Origin: CAVQRC01 sp963715045
GTDB lineage: Bacteria > Planctomycetota > Planctomycetia > Pirellulales > Lacipirellulaceae
NCBI GenBank assembly: GCA_963715045.1
Contig: CAVQRC010000009.1
Coordinates: 62,001-126,000, forward strand
Length of the DNA: 64,000 bases
Direction of reading: 5' to 3'
Positions 55,714-64,000 of the stretch are shown here, in pieces. The notes beneath the pieces are model-generated. The model worked only from the letters and a program-made list of their open reading frames with translations. It had not been told where the DNA came from and made no database searches. Position 1 is the first letter of the stretch; every line of letters begins with the position of its first letter. The translations under genes were made by a program, and so were the position numbers.

Positions 55714-58700
55714 CTAGCTTACAACGTTGAGATTCAGACCCAGCTGAGCCGTCGCCAGGTCCTCGTCGTCCTGGTCCACGTCGCCGTCTCCATCCAGGTC
55801 ACCGTCGGCCCACGTTGCTCCACTCGTGATGACCCCATTGTTACCATCGACAACATCCCAGTCGTCGTTGTCAACGTCGTAGTCACCGTCAAGGTCAGCA
55901 AGCAGCCAGAGGTCTTCCAGGTTGATGCCGTTATTGTCCTGCCAGATACCGAAGTCGACGCCATCCACATCGCCATCGCCGTCGAAATCCGCCTCCGAGA
56001 ATACAGCGTCTACCGCCGTTGGATAGTTGATTTGCCAAATGAGGTAGTCCGACCCGTTCACGATATTGTTAAGGTCGGCGTCCCCAGGCAACAGCGTCAT
56101 TACGAACGAGAAGTCGCCGCCCGCGGTGCCGTTACCTGAATCCCCCGTTGGTGCGAATTCGCTGGTAGTCGTTGTTGTCGCGACGTTGGCTGGATTCGTC
56201 CACTCACCATCAAGGGCACCGTCCGTGTCAGTGACTCCATCGCTAACCACGAGGGCGTACTGATCTCCAAACGTCCACCCGTCAAACTGCCAAGTACCGG
56301 TCATCGTCGAAAAGTCATACGAGAACTCCACGAGCGATGGGACGTTTCCGGTATAGAGACCGATGACCTGCAAGTCGCCAGCGACTACCTCGCCGAGCTC
56401 AGAAAAAACAATTGAAATCGTGTCCGCGCCACCAACAGGCACGGTTTCGAGCTGCACGCCATCACCGGTATGACCTTCTTCACGGAAACTGAACGGGTCG
56501 TGCATCGACGTCGAGCCGCTCACGATGACGTCGGTGACCTTCATTGGAGTTCCCATTGAGATGCTTCCAGCACCCCCTCCCCCGTCAAACTGGGTTTGCC
56601 AGATAAGGAAATCATTACCGTCGACATCCTCATCGCAGTCTGCATCGCCGTTTGCATGAGTCGCACCGGAACTCGTTCCAAAACCGGCCTGCCATAACAA
56701 GAAATCGTCCCCGTCAACCGTTCCGTCTTCATTGAAATCGGCGTCATTAACGCATTCGCCGACTTGCAGTTCGAACGCTCCGATATCGATATCAGCATCG
56801 CCCGCCTTAAAGTCCTCGATACGGCCAAACGAATCACCTCGCTGGTCCCAATCCGGAACGTCCGGATCCGTGTCCGCGTTGGGATCGCCTTGATCGATTG
56901 CCGGACTGTAGGACGCGATTGCATGCGTCTCTGTCGGACCTCCGTAGTTGTCCAACGGAAGCAGGCCCAGCGGTGTCTTGTTACCCGTCATGTTTCCATC
57001 GCCGCCAAGGGATGTAACGCTGCTACCGTCGATGATCAGGTCAAAAACCTCAATAAGGCTGTAATCCACGGACCACGCAAACACTGTCGCCTCGACTTCC
57101 AGATCGCTTCCTTCGGCACCGGGAAACTTCCAGTGCGGTCCCGATGTGGCTGGATCGGGACACATCTCTGGATCAAAGACTTGTTTGTAGTTATCCGCAG
57201 CAAGAAGATGGGACAAATGGAATTCGTTGGCTTGCGATTCGGCAGACTCGGGATCGTACGTTTCAATGAATATCCCGCCGCCCTTAAGCTTGTCATAGTT
57301 GTTTTGGGACGCTACGTCGCACACGTAGGCGAAATTCTCCGCGACGGTCACGTGCGCAATATAGTCGCCCTCAAACCACACGGCAGGGTCCTGCACTATC
57401 CCAACGCTATACAACCCGCCACCCAGTACTTCTACGTTGTCGACAACGACCTCGGACGCACCATCGTCGATAGACAGGTATGCTTCGTTATTCGAAATGG
57501 TCGACGGTGCGTTGATGTTGACCTCTTCCATCTCATCTGAATCGGCTCCCAAGAAGTGATCTGCACCCCGATGAGCCAGGCCGCCGCCTCGCGAGTAGAT
57601 GTCGTTTCCTTCTGCCGAGAAGTCCGCCTCCTCGCCTGAATCGCTCGCGATGCTCACATCCAATCGCGTATCGTTGCGGCTAATGGTTGTCCCGTGAATC
57701 TCGGTCTCGACGAAGAGGTCCGAATAGATTCCTCCGCCCTCCACGAAAAAGCCCTTTGCACCACCATGCTCACCCAGAGGAAAATTGAGGGGGGTTTCCT
57801 CTTCCTCACCGTAACCGCGATAGACGTTGATTGCACTGATGCTTGCGTAATTGCTATCAATGGTGCTGTCGGTGATGATGATCACGTAGCTAATCTCCTC
57901 CGGGTCTACCGCGAAGAGATACACTCCACCACCTCGTGCTATTCCATTGGTGTTTTGTGTCGGGAAATCCTCTGGATACTCGTTTCCACCAAAAACACCG
58001 ACTGCCCCATTGTTGATGATCTTAGAGTTCGTGATATAAAGTTCGGGACTATCTGAGTACAGGCCCCCGCCCATTGGGTCTACACCAATAGTTCCGTCCT
58101 CGAATTCACCCGGATTCTCGGGATCGGGTACAACACGACGTCTTTCAACGACGAAGTTCTCGTCGATGGTCATATTCTCCAGCGTCAGCTTTGAGCCATG
58201 GTTGAGGATGCCGGCTCCTCGCGAAGGCTCCGCCTGATATTCACGCATCGATTGTGCATTCAATGGTGTGGTTACATCTTCACTCAAATCGCCTCCCGTT
58301 ATTGTAAACCCCTTCATTGTGACTTCGGGAGACCATTGTGTTGTCCCGCCAACGCGGAACACTCGAAAGCCGTCGCCGTCAGGAACCAAAGGGTCGGGGT
58401 TGCTTCCAAAGCCTGCTGACACGCTGATGCCATTCGTCAGATTCGACGCATCGATCGTGACGTTTTGCCTGATGAATAGCTGGCCGGCAACGCGTTCGAT
58501 TTCATCTGCGTTGTTTTCATCTGGATCAAATGGAGCCCTGAGAGTGATCGTGGCGTTGTTGAGACTTTGGTGGAAGACGATTGTGTCATTTCCTCCGCCT
58601 GGGACCCCACCAGTTATTCTACCGTCATCTCCGTCACTTTCTGGCACGAACTCACCATTGGCGTACCGAATCGCATCGCGCAAAGTAATTTGTTCGTCGT

Positions 58701-58857
58701 CGGTCACCGGATCGCCCAAGTTATCCATTGTATCACCGGTCACAGTGACCGTGATGACGGCGAGCATCGTTCTTTCTTCAAGTGGATCATAGTGAAGTCT
58801 CCTATGTTCTACGGTTCGACGTCTGACTCGTCGGTTCTTTGTAAGAAATCCAAACAT
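55714..58857 (-). CDS. Large secreted beta-helix-like protein with LEPR motif and dockerin-like repeats
   Basis: 1,047 residues. The N-terminus LHYDPLEERTMLAV is the LEPR-type motif, followed by ITLRDAIRYANGEF, the start of CSLREA-type right-handed beta-helix proteins. Residues 60-700 have recurring strands (TLENMTIDENFVVERRR, YITNSKIINNGAVGVFGG, IITDSTIDSNYASI). A dockerin-like pair (DFNEDGTVDGDDFLLWQ, DCDEDVDGNDFLIWQ) is internal; an extracellular beta domain and two further dockerin-like pairs end the protein. Base composition is markedly lower in GC than the neighbours (about 49 percent by hand count of three lines, against 63 percent at 53.4 kb), suggesting acquisition. The start has AAAAGGAG 8 bases before the ATG. 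Confidence 0.82.
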   Translation of the reverse strand: MFGFLTKNRRVRRRTVEHRRLHYDPLEERTMLAVITVTVTGDTMDNLGDPVTDDEQITLRDAIRYANGEFVPESDGDDGRITGGVPGGGNDTIVFHQSLNNATITLRAPFDPDENNADEIERVAGQLFIRQNVTIDASNLTNGISVSAGFGSNPDPLVPDGDGFRVFRVGGTTQWSPEVTMKGFTITGGDLSEDVTTPLNAQSMREYQAEPSRGAGILNHGSKLTLENMTIDENFVVERRRVVPDPENPGEFEDGTIGVDPMGGGLYSDSPELYITNSKIINNGAVGVFGGNEYPEDFPTQNTNGIARGGGVYLFAVDPEEISYVIIITDSTIDSNYASISAINVYRGYGEEEETPLNFPLGEHGGAKGFFVEGGGIYSDLFVETEIHGTTISRNDTRLDVSIASDSGEEADFSAEGNDIYSRGGGLAHRGADHFLGADSDEMEEVNINAPSTISNNEAYLSIDDGASEVVVDNVEVLGGGLYSVGIVQDPAVWFEGDYIAHVTVAENFAYVCDVASQNNYDKLKGGGIFIETYDPESAESQANEFHLSHLLAADNYKQVFDPEMCPDPATSGPHWKFPGAEGSDLEVEATVFAWSVDYSLIEVFDLIIDGSSVTSLGGDGNMTGNKTPLGLLPLDNYGGPTETHAIASYSPAIDQGDPNADTDPDVPDWDQRGDSFGRIEDFKAGDADIDIGAFELQVGECVNDADFNEDGTVDGDDFLLWQAGFGTSSGATHANGDADCDEDVDGNDFLIWQTQFDGGGGAGSISMGTPMKVTDVIVSGSTSMHDPFSFREEGHTGDGVQLETVPVGGADTISIVFSELGEVVAGDLQVIGLYTGNVPSLVEFSYDFSTMTGTWQFDGWTFGDQYALVVSDGVTDTDGALDGEWTNPANVATTTTTSEFAPTGDSGNGTAGGDFSFVMTLLPGDADLNNIVNGSDYLIWQINYPTAVDAVFSEADFDGDGDVDGVDFGIWQDNNGINLEDLWLLADLDGDYDVDNDDWDVVDGNNGVITSGATWADGDLDGDGDVDQDDEDLATAQLGLNLNVVS

Positions 58858-59795
58858 CGAAATGCTCCTTTTCTCGGAGTGCAGAGCAGGGCAAGTAGTA
58901 ACAAGACGGTTGTATTCGGCTCTGGAACACTGGCGAGTCGTATCCCTGTATCGAGAAGTTGATTGAAGGGGAATGCCCCAGTGTGAAAAGACGACGACAT
59001 TCCGTTGGCGCGTATACTGCTACCCCAATAAGACCCTCTTACACCGCGGGGCTCGTCCACCGTGTCGTTGAGGAAGTCGAGCGCAGGACTCTTCCCATTC
59101 CCAGACGTTTCCGGCTTGGGCGACAGTGCCGAAAGGACTTGGACCTCCAGCAGAATTCACGTCAGCGGGTCCGCTTGCACAAGCATTGACGTGTCGTACA
59201 CAGCCGTGTTCACGTCTGTCCCACTTAGAACTGGTGTTGGGGGCGTGTTACGCCCATTCGGATAGTCCCACCAGAGATCACTCACCGGGTCGTAGAAGGC
59301 CGCCTTGTACCACTCATCGGCACTTGGAATGACGTATTTCGCTAGGCGATTGCGAAAAAGGTTGTTCGGATTGTATCCGGCATCTCCTAGCTCCCAGAGC
59401 TGGAAGTTGCCGCTGTCGTCGAATTTGTAAGCTGGATGATTTCCTGTGCTCGTATTGAGCCAGTTGGCAAACCGTGCCCAGCTCCACCACATAACTCCAG
59501 TCGCGGGCTTGTTGGGGCCACGAGCAATCGCCCTCTCGATCGGCTCGGCGTCTCCTTCTGTGAGAGCGTTAACCGCATCGATCATCGCCTCTGAGATCTC
59601 GTACTTTCCGATGCGGTAGACATACGGCAGGGATCCCGCCGGATTCGGATCGCCCGTTGTGTCCGCCGGGTTTCCGGGATCGCCTACGGTTACGAACTCA
59701 ATCTCAAAGGCGTGCTCGCCGCTGCCGAATGTGTCGGCAGCCACATCTCCGGTGAGAACATTCAGCAGAAGAACAACAACAAAGAACCGAACCAT
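58809..59795 (-). CDS. SUMF1/formylglycine-like PEP-CTERM protein (frame broken)
   Basis: About 328 residues in two frames. Signal peptide MVRFFVVVLLLNVLTGDVAA with a GAGGAGG site. The domain resembles formylglycine-generating enzymes: YVYRIGKYEISEAMI, PATGVMWWSWARFANWLN and IPSADEWYKAAFYDP. At about 59150 the frame breaks; the continuation has NSAGGPSPFGTVAQAGNVW, RGVRGSYWGS and a PEP-CTERM tail, VPEPNTTVLLLLALLC. A second, compensating pair of errors at about 59083-59100 would turn VWNGKSP into the family motif VWEWEES. Two catalytic-type Cys are not visible, so this is probably a binding domain. The 3' end overlaps the next gene by 49 bases. Confidence 0.72.
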
Positions 59796-60116
59796 GACAA
59801 CCTCCTCTGGATAACGCCCCCACCGCCCCATTCTATCGATCGTGGCGTTTTTGTTGGATCGAGCGGCCGGCAATTCTCGTGCCCGATTCGGGAAAGACTG
59901 TTTTTTCGTGACAAAACGCGATGACCCTATGTGCAGAATCGCACGTAGAGGGGCAGGATTCGCACACTCTGAGCTGTGACCTTCGATGACCATCTCGCTA
60001 TTCGGCTACGAGAGGCGACGGCGGCCGCGTGATTCTAGTCGGCGGGACCTATGCACACGCCACCCTAGGCCGGGCATGCCAGCCAGCAAAGAATTGGTCA
60101 GCGCACTTACTTGAAA
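59796..60116. other. Intergenic region upstream of the repeat array
   Basis: 320 bases with no gene; includes the promoter of the SUMF1-like gene. I see nothing else except a GAATCGCACG...GATTCGCACAC pair at about 59939-59970. Confidence 0.35.
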
Positions 60117-60283
60117 AGGACAAACGGGGACAAACGGGGACACCCATCAAGAGGACAAACGGGGACACCCATCAAGCGTGCTCGGGACAAACGGGGACAC
60201 CCGGGACAAACGAGACAAACGGGGACAAACGGGGACACCCATCAACGTGCTAGACAAACGGGGACACCCATCAAGCGTGCTCG
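60117..60283 (+). repeat. Left array of short repeats beside the transposase
   Basis: About five degenerate copies of a unit, ACGGGGACACCCATCAAG with GGACAAACGGGGACA spacers, some followed by CGTGCTCG. It lies before the transposase gene in the opposite orientation to the array at 61655-61811. Unit length and spacing are irregular, so it is not a CRISPR array. Confidence 0.8.
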
Positions 60284-60394
60284 TCGACGCCCGTCTTTCC
60301 GACGACGCACGGTTGACAACGCATTTTGGATATGTATACATACGATCACCATTCAGTCCTGGCATCTCCGAGCCTCCACGCACCCAGGTCGATC

Positions 60395-61463
60395 GTGTCA
60401 CGCATCCCGCGCAAGTTTCTTGTCGATCATGATGTGATCGGGGTCTACCACTGCATCCAACGGTGCGTCCGCCGGGCCTATCCTCTTGGGGGACGACCCG
60501 CTGACCGGCAGGAACTACGACCACCGCAAGGACTGGATCGAGGACAAGCTGCAGCAACTGGCAGCCCAGATGGCCGTCGAGGTTCTGGGCTATTCGATCA
60601 TGAGTAACCACCTACACGCTGTCCTCCGAATCCGACCGGACGTCGCGCTCCGCTGGAGTGATGAAGAGGTCGCCCGGCGGTGGTGGAATCTCTGTCCCCA
60701 ACGGAAGGACAAGAAGGGCAGGCCCCAAGTGCCCACCCGGCGGGAACTCGACGCCATGATGGCCGACGCCACTCGCCTGGCGATCTGGCGGGGGCGGTTG
60801 TCCAGCATCTCGTGGGCGATGCGGTTGCTGTCGGAACCGATCGCCCGCCGCGCGAACCGGGAAGACGACTGCACCGGCCGTTTCTGGGAAGGCCGCTTCA
60901 AGTGCCAGCGACTGCTGGACGAAGGATCGCTGTTGGCCTGCTGTTTGTATGTGGACCTCAATCCAATCCGAGCCGGGCTGGCCGAGACGCCTGAGACCAG
61001 TCGCTTCACCGCCGCCTATCTGCGGATTCAGGCCGAGGTGCGTCCCGAAACCGGGTCGGATCGCGCCGCCCACGACCCGTCGCGGGATACCAGTTCCGCT
61101 GCGGACGATTGGCTCAGTCCGATCTACCTGGACGAGCGGCGTGACGAACGGCAGGACCCGCAGCCGGCCCGCCGCGCGTCCAATCGCGGGTTCCTGCCGC
61201 TGACGAGGCGCGACTATCTGGAGATCCTCGACTGGACGGGCAGGCAGTTACGCGGAGGGACTCCCGGCAAGATTCCGGACCACCTGGCCCCGATCCTCGA
61301 GCGTCTGGGCCTGGTGCCCAGAAGTTGGCTGGCGACGGTCGAAAACTTCGGCCGCTGGTTCCACCGGGCGATCGGTGCGGCCAGTGCGATGTCGGCCGAG
61401 GCGACCGCCCGCGGCCAGAAATGGCTGGTCGGGATCCGCCATTGCCGCACCAGCTTTCAATAG
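60395..61463 (+). mobile_element. Y1/REP-associated-type (RAYT) transposase (one frame break)
   Basis: About 355 residues after one break at about 60484 (a GGGGG run with one base too many). The GTG start gives VSRIPRKFLVDHDVIGVYHC. HUH motif HLHAVLRI (in GYSIMSNHLHAVLRI) and the catalytic Tyr in CLYVDLNPIRAGLA are both present, as in Y1/TnpA-REP transposases, which cut single-stranded DNA at hairpins. The 120-residue C-terminal extension (FLPLTRRDYLEILDWTGRQL) is typical of the planctomycete branch. It sits between two arrays of the same repeat in inverted orientation, its probable substrates. Confidence 0.85.
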
Positions 61464-61654
61464 ACCATAAACCGGTCACAGGCCGGCCGCATTCGAACGG
61501 CCGATTCGCCTCTTCAAGCGAATCCAACGGCTGGCTGTGGGGACACCTCGATCGAGGCATCCGTCCACCGCAACGCAGTGAACTGCCCGGATCCGCGCGA
61601 GTATCTTCTTCAACGCCCGGATACGCTTTGGGTGTCTCCCCGTTAGCGATGCCC

Positions 61655-61811
61655 ATGCTTGATGGGTGTCCCCGGTTGCCCGTTGATGGGTGTCCCCGGT
61701 TGCCCCATGCTTGATGGGTGTCCCCGGTTGCCCCGGTTGCCTCCGGTGTCCCCGGTTGCCCCGATCCCCGGTTGCCCTCCCCGGTTGCCCGGTGCCCGCC
61801 GGTTGCCCGGC
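61655..61811 (-). repeat. Right array of short repeats beside the transposase
   Basis: At least four copies of TTGATGGGTGTCCCCGGTTG with CCC and shorter GTCCCCGGTTGCCC remnants. It is the reverse complement of the left array (CATCAAG/GGGGACACCC). Irregular spacing. The 190 bases before it hold no gene. Confidence 0.8.
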
Positions 61812-61931
61812 AGCCCGCGTCCCGAGGCGATGACCGCCTGCCGTTAAATTCCCGTGAATCGGCATGGCGAATATTGACAACAAACGGGCGATACGGTAGC
61901 TTTCTGACGAGTCCCTTTCAGCAGGTATCCG

Positions 61932-62180
61932 ATGGCCAACTCCCTGAATCTGTCGCTCACCGACGAACTCCGGGCATTCATTGATCAGAACTGCGGCGAC
62001 GGCACACTCTATGCGACGCCGAGCGAGTTCGTGCGTGACATCCTCAGGCGACACAAGTCGCAGCAAGAGGCGGCGAATGTGCGGGACGCCATTATCGAGG
62101 GGTACCAGGACGCCCTCGCAGGGCGCACGGTTGCCTTTGATGGCGATTTGAAAGGCCTGCTCAAGAGAACCGGGAAGTGA
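61932..62180 (+). CDS. ParD-like antitoxin
   Basis: 82 residues. Ribbon-helix-helix N-terminus (ANSLNLSLTDELRAFIDQ ... YATPSEFVRDILRRHK) typical of type II antitoxins that bind their own promoter, then a C-terminal arm that covers the toxin (DAIIEGYQDALAGRT). The toxin gene starts on the antitoxin stop (GTGA overlap), as in ParDE operons. The repressor site would lie in the 120-base leader. Confidence 0.82.
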   Translation: MANSLNLSLTDELRAFIDQNCGDGTLYATPSEFVRDILRRHKSQQEAANVRDAIIEGYQDALAGRTVAFDGDLKGLLKRTGK

Positions 62181-62557
62181 GCGGCAGGACGGCCAGCACA
62201 AAGCTGCTGCTCACCGACCGGGCCGTTCGTGATCTCGCTGAGATTGAAGCGTATTCGAGAGCTCAGTGGGGCAAGCAAACTGCCGTCAAGTACATCGGTG
62301 ATCTCGAAGCGGCACTCCTTCGCCTGCGGGAAGATCCATCACTGCTCCGCCCCGAAACAGACTTGCACGCCGATCTGTGTTTCTACCGAGTGAACAAGCA
62401 CCTGCTGGTCTGTGACGTGCACCCGCAGGCCGTTTTCTTACTGACCGTGATACACGCCAGTCGCGACATCCCCAGTCGCCTGGCGGAAATGCAGCCGACG
62501 CTGGCCGCTGAAGTGGAGCTGCTCCACAACCGGCTCGGGAAACGGAGGAAACGCTAG
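62177..62557 (+). CDS. ParE-like toxin
   Basis: 126 residues. RelE/ParE-fold: KLLLTDRAVRDLAEIEAYSRAQWG, a helical pair, then LLRPETDLHADLCFYRVNKHLLVCDV and VFLLTVIHASRDIPSRL. The C-terminus is longer than usual by about 25 residues and basic (RLGKRRKR). GTG start overlapping the antitoxin stop. ParE toxins poison DNA gyrase, RelE types cut mRNA; the sequence does not decide which. Located beside a transposase, in keeping with a mobile region. Confidence 0.82.
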   Translation: MSGRTASTKLLLTDRAVRDLAEIEAYSRAQWGKQTAVKYIGDLEAALLRLREDPSLLRPETDLHADLCFYRVNKHLLVCDVHPQAVFLLTVIHASRDIPSRLAEMQPTLAAEVELLHNRLGKRRKR

Positions 62558-62667
62558 TCGCGGAGGTGGATCGTCGGGATGCACGTCTTCCCGCGAGGCC
62601 GACGCGGTGTTGCTTCGTGCGCGTGACACCGGGGCGGGTGACGTTTGACCCCTGCCCGCCGCGGGTC

Positions 62668-63363
62668 TCACTTCTCGGCGGCGGTTCCCTGCAAGTTGAA
62701 GTCGTCGAAGTTGCCGTGATCGTCGAACGTCCCGAGGCCGACCTGGCCCCAGGTGAACGTCTTGTCGCGGGCGGTCATCCGCGGCGTTTCCATATCGTCG
62801 AAGTAGACCTCGATGAGTCCTGAGTCGACGCGGCGGACAATCTTCACGTCGTGCCAGCCCTCGGTCCACGGGGTATGGTCCGTCTGTTGCTGGGTGATCA
62901 TGGTGCGGGGCGCGTCGTTGACGATGAAGATCTGGCAGGAGTGCGGGTCGGCCTTCGCGCCGAGATGGACGTAGTAGAAGTGAGCGGGGTCCTGATAGCC
63001 CCAGAACAGGCAGAGATCTCGGTGGGCGCCTGCTTTGACGTTCGTGTTCTGCAGCCGAACTTTGAGTTCGAAGTCACCGACCTGGACGTCTTTCAACAGG
63101 GCAACGCTGTGCGGACTGCGATGCGGAGGTTCGTAATCGCTCGTCCGCGTGACGCGAAGGTAGTGGTTTGGCGCGGCGGTGTCGTCTGGGGCTTCGACGA
63201 TCGTCCAGGACTTCGGCGTGCCCTCGGGATCGCTCGTCGACCAGCGACCCATGCCATTCTCGAAATCGTCGGTAGCCACGATCTGCTCAGGCGGCTGCTG
63301 AGCGGATGCGGTCAACGTCAGCAGGGACAGGACGACGCCCAAGGCAGTTGAGGTTTTCATCAT
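62668..63363 (-). CDS. Exported beta-sandwich protein, DUF1080-like
   Basis: 231 residues. Signal peptide MMKTSTALGVVLSLLTLTASA. The domain ATDDFENGMGRWSTSDP, FELKVRLQNTNVKAGAHRDLC, WHDVKIVRRVDSGLIEVYFDD and TWGQVGLGTFDD resembles laminin-G/DUF1080-like sandwich proteins. The terminal FDDFNLQGT is the usual closing strand. Start: two adjacent ATG codons, AGAAG just before. No partner gene; function unknown. Confidence 0.72.
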   Translation of the reverse strand: MMKTSTALGVVLSLLTLTASAQQPPEQIVATDDFENGMGRWSTSDPEGTPKSWTIVEAPDDTAAPNHYLRVTRTSDYEPPHRSPHSVALLKDVQVGDFELKVRLQNTNVKAGAHRDLCLFWGYQDPAHFYYVHLGAKADPHSCQIFIVNDAPRTMITQQQTDHTPWTEGWHDVKIVRRVDSGLIEVYFDDMETPRMTARDKTFTWGQVGLGTFDDHGNFDDFNLQGTAAEK

Positions 63364-63505
63364 TGCTTCTTCTGGAGTGGGTTGGACTTCGGGGTTGGCT
63401 TCGTGCGAAACCTTGCTCAGGTCGAGCATCGCCGTGCTGGCGGGTACTGAACGGGATCGAGTTGAAGTTGGCCTGCTAAAACGATTGGCGTCTGAAAAGA
63501 GACTG

Positions 63506-64000
63506 CTAGACGAACAGGTCCGCGACCGCGAACGTCCAGCCAGCGACGACGTCGGCGGCGTCGCACGATTCCTGTTCACGGAACACGGCGATGTTGTCGG
63601 CCGAGCGATAGGCATGGACAGTCTTCGTGGCGGGATCGATCAGGAGCACCAACTGCGTTCCGGCGGCCAGCCAGCAGAAGGCTTTTTCTTCGACCTGGGT
63701 GAACGTGTCGTGGGGGGAGATGACTTCGGCAACCAGGTCAGGAGCCAGCGGGAGAAAACCGCGGTCGTCGCCAACTGATTGGAGTCGCTCGTGGCTCACG
63801 TACGCAACATCGGGCGCACGCACGGTGTCCGGATCGTGGGCCAACAGAAAACCGGTCTCCGCGGCGTAGACCACTCCCAGATCGGCCGTCCGCACGTGCT
63901 GCCCGAGCAGCAGCCCTACGTTGTGAGCGACGCGTCCGTGGCGACCTCCCGCCGGCGACATCATCCGCAATTCTCCCATCACAAGTTCGTAGCGATGCCG
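63506..64000 (-). CDS. Uma2-family (DUF820) endonuclease-fold protein, cut by window end
   Basis: About 165 residues visible; the N-terminus lies past the window edge (the frame runs open through RHRYELVMGELRMMSPAG to the last base). Conserved pieces: LVMGELRMMSPAGGRHG, ETGFLLAHDPDTVRAPDVAYV (with the D of the PD-D/ExK-type site), LAPDLVAEVISPHDT and VEEKAFCWLAAGTQLVLLID (Lys). The family has a restriction-endonuclease fold but unknown function, and occurs in many copies in planctomycetes. Confidence 0.85.
   Translation of the reverse strand, partial: RHRYELVMGELRMMSPAGGRHGRVAHNVGLLLGQHVRTADLGVVYAAETGFLLAHDPDTVRAPDVAYVSHERLQSVGDDRGFLPLAPDLVAEVISPHDTFTQVEEKAFCWLAAGTQLVLLIDPATKTVHAYRSADNIAVFREQESCDAADVVAGWTFAVADLFV

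Noticed and set aside
60117..60283. CRISPR array
   Set aside because: Units are irregular, short and partly fused, without constant-length unique spacers, and no cas gene is near.

Overview
The window looks like chromosomal DNA of a planctomycete, most likely of the Pirellulales type. Evidence: secreted proteins that start with an LEPR-like motif (FESLEARLALS, LECLEPRCVLS, LEERTMLAV); dockerin-like repeats of the form DGDDFLIWQ; PEP-CTERM sorting tails; DUF1559 prepilin-like proteins; a Tat-exported Gfo/Idh/MocA oxidoreductase paired with a DUF1080 protein; and a formylmethanofuran dehydrogenase subunit, a C1 enzyme found in planctomycetes and methanogens. No rRNA, tRNA or CRISPR array was recognised.

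Layout. 0.1-6.3 kb: three tandem secreted paralogues, the last a large FG-GAP/dockerin protein. 6.4-13.4 kb: two oxidoreductases, an epimerase-like protein, type III glutamine synthetase and a DUF1080 protein. 13.8-18.5 kb: a kinase-like membrane protein without catalytic residues, then a dehydratase / acyl carrier protein / dehydratase / ketoacyl synthase cluster. 18.5-26 kb: small envelope proteins, a rhodanese lipoprotein, an outer-membrane-like protein, a thioesterase, Hsp20, TadA and an orphan FwdB-like subunit. 26-32 kb: a dockerin protein, a repeat protein ending in an S74 chaperone domain, and a PEP-CTERM protein. 32.9-41.7 kb: a signalling locus with an AAA ATPase, a receiver / degenerate GGDEF / CBS protein, an FHA / degenerate EAL protein and a Ser/Thr kinase fused to a tubulin/FtsZ-like GTPase domain. 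41.7-55.2 kb: a cytochrome c, pilin-like proteins with small lipoproteins, a hydrolase, a Cys-rich protein, two paralogous PEP-CTERM proteins, a phosphodiesterase and an AsmA-like protein. 55.4-62.6 kb: a mobile, partly low-GC region with an integrase remnant, a large beta-helix protein, an SUMF1-like protein, a Y1/RAYT-type transposase between inverted arrays of short repeats, and a ParDE-like toxin-antitoxin pair. 62.6-64 kb: an exported beta-sandwich protein and a Uma2-family protein cut by the window end.

The most unusual locus is the kinase-tubulin gene with its FHA partner 38 bases upstream. A phosphothreonine reader, a complete Ser/Thr kinase and an FtsZ/tubulin-type GTP-binding domain occur together, next to degenerate GGDEF and EAL proteins and an AAA ATPase. 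This suggests a phosphorylation-controlled cytoskeletal or scaffolding system, but that is inference.

Caution: at least nineteen apparent single-base frame breaks interrupt otherwise intact genes, several next to homopolymers. I treat these as likely sequence errors and report whole genes across them. Coordinates of such genes span the breaks, so their length need not be a multiple of three.
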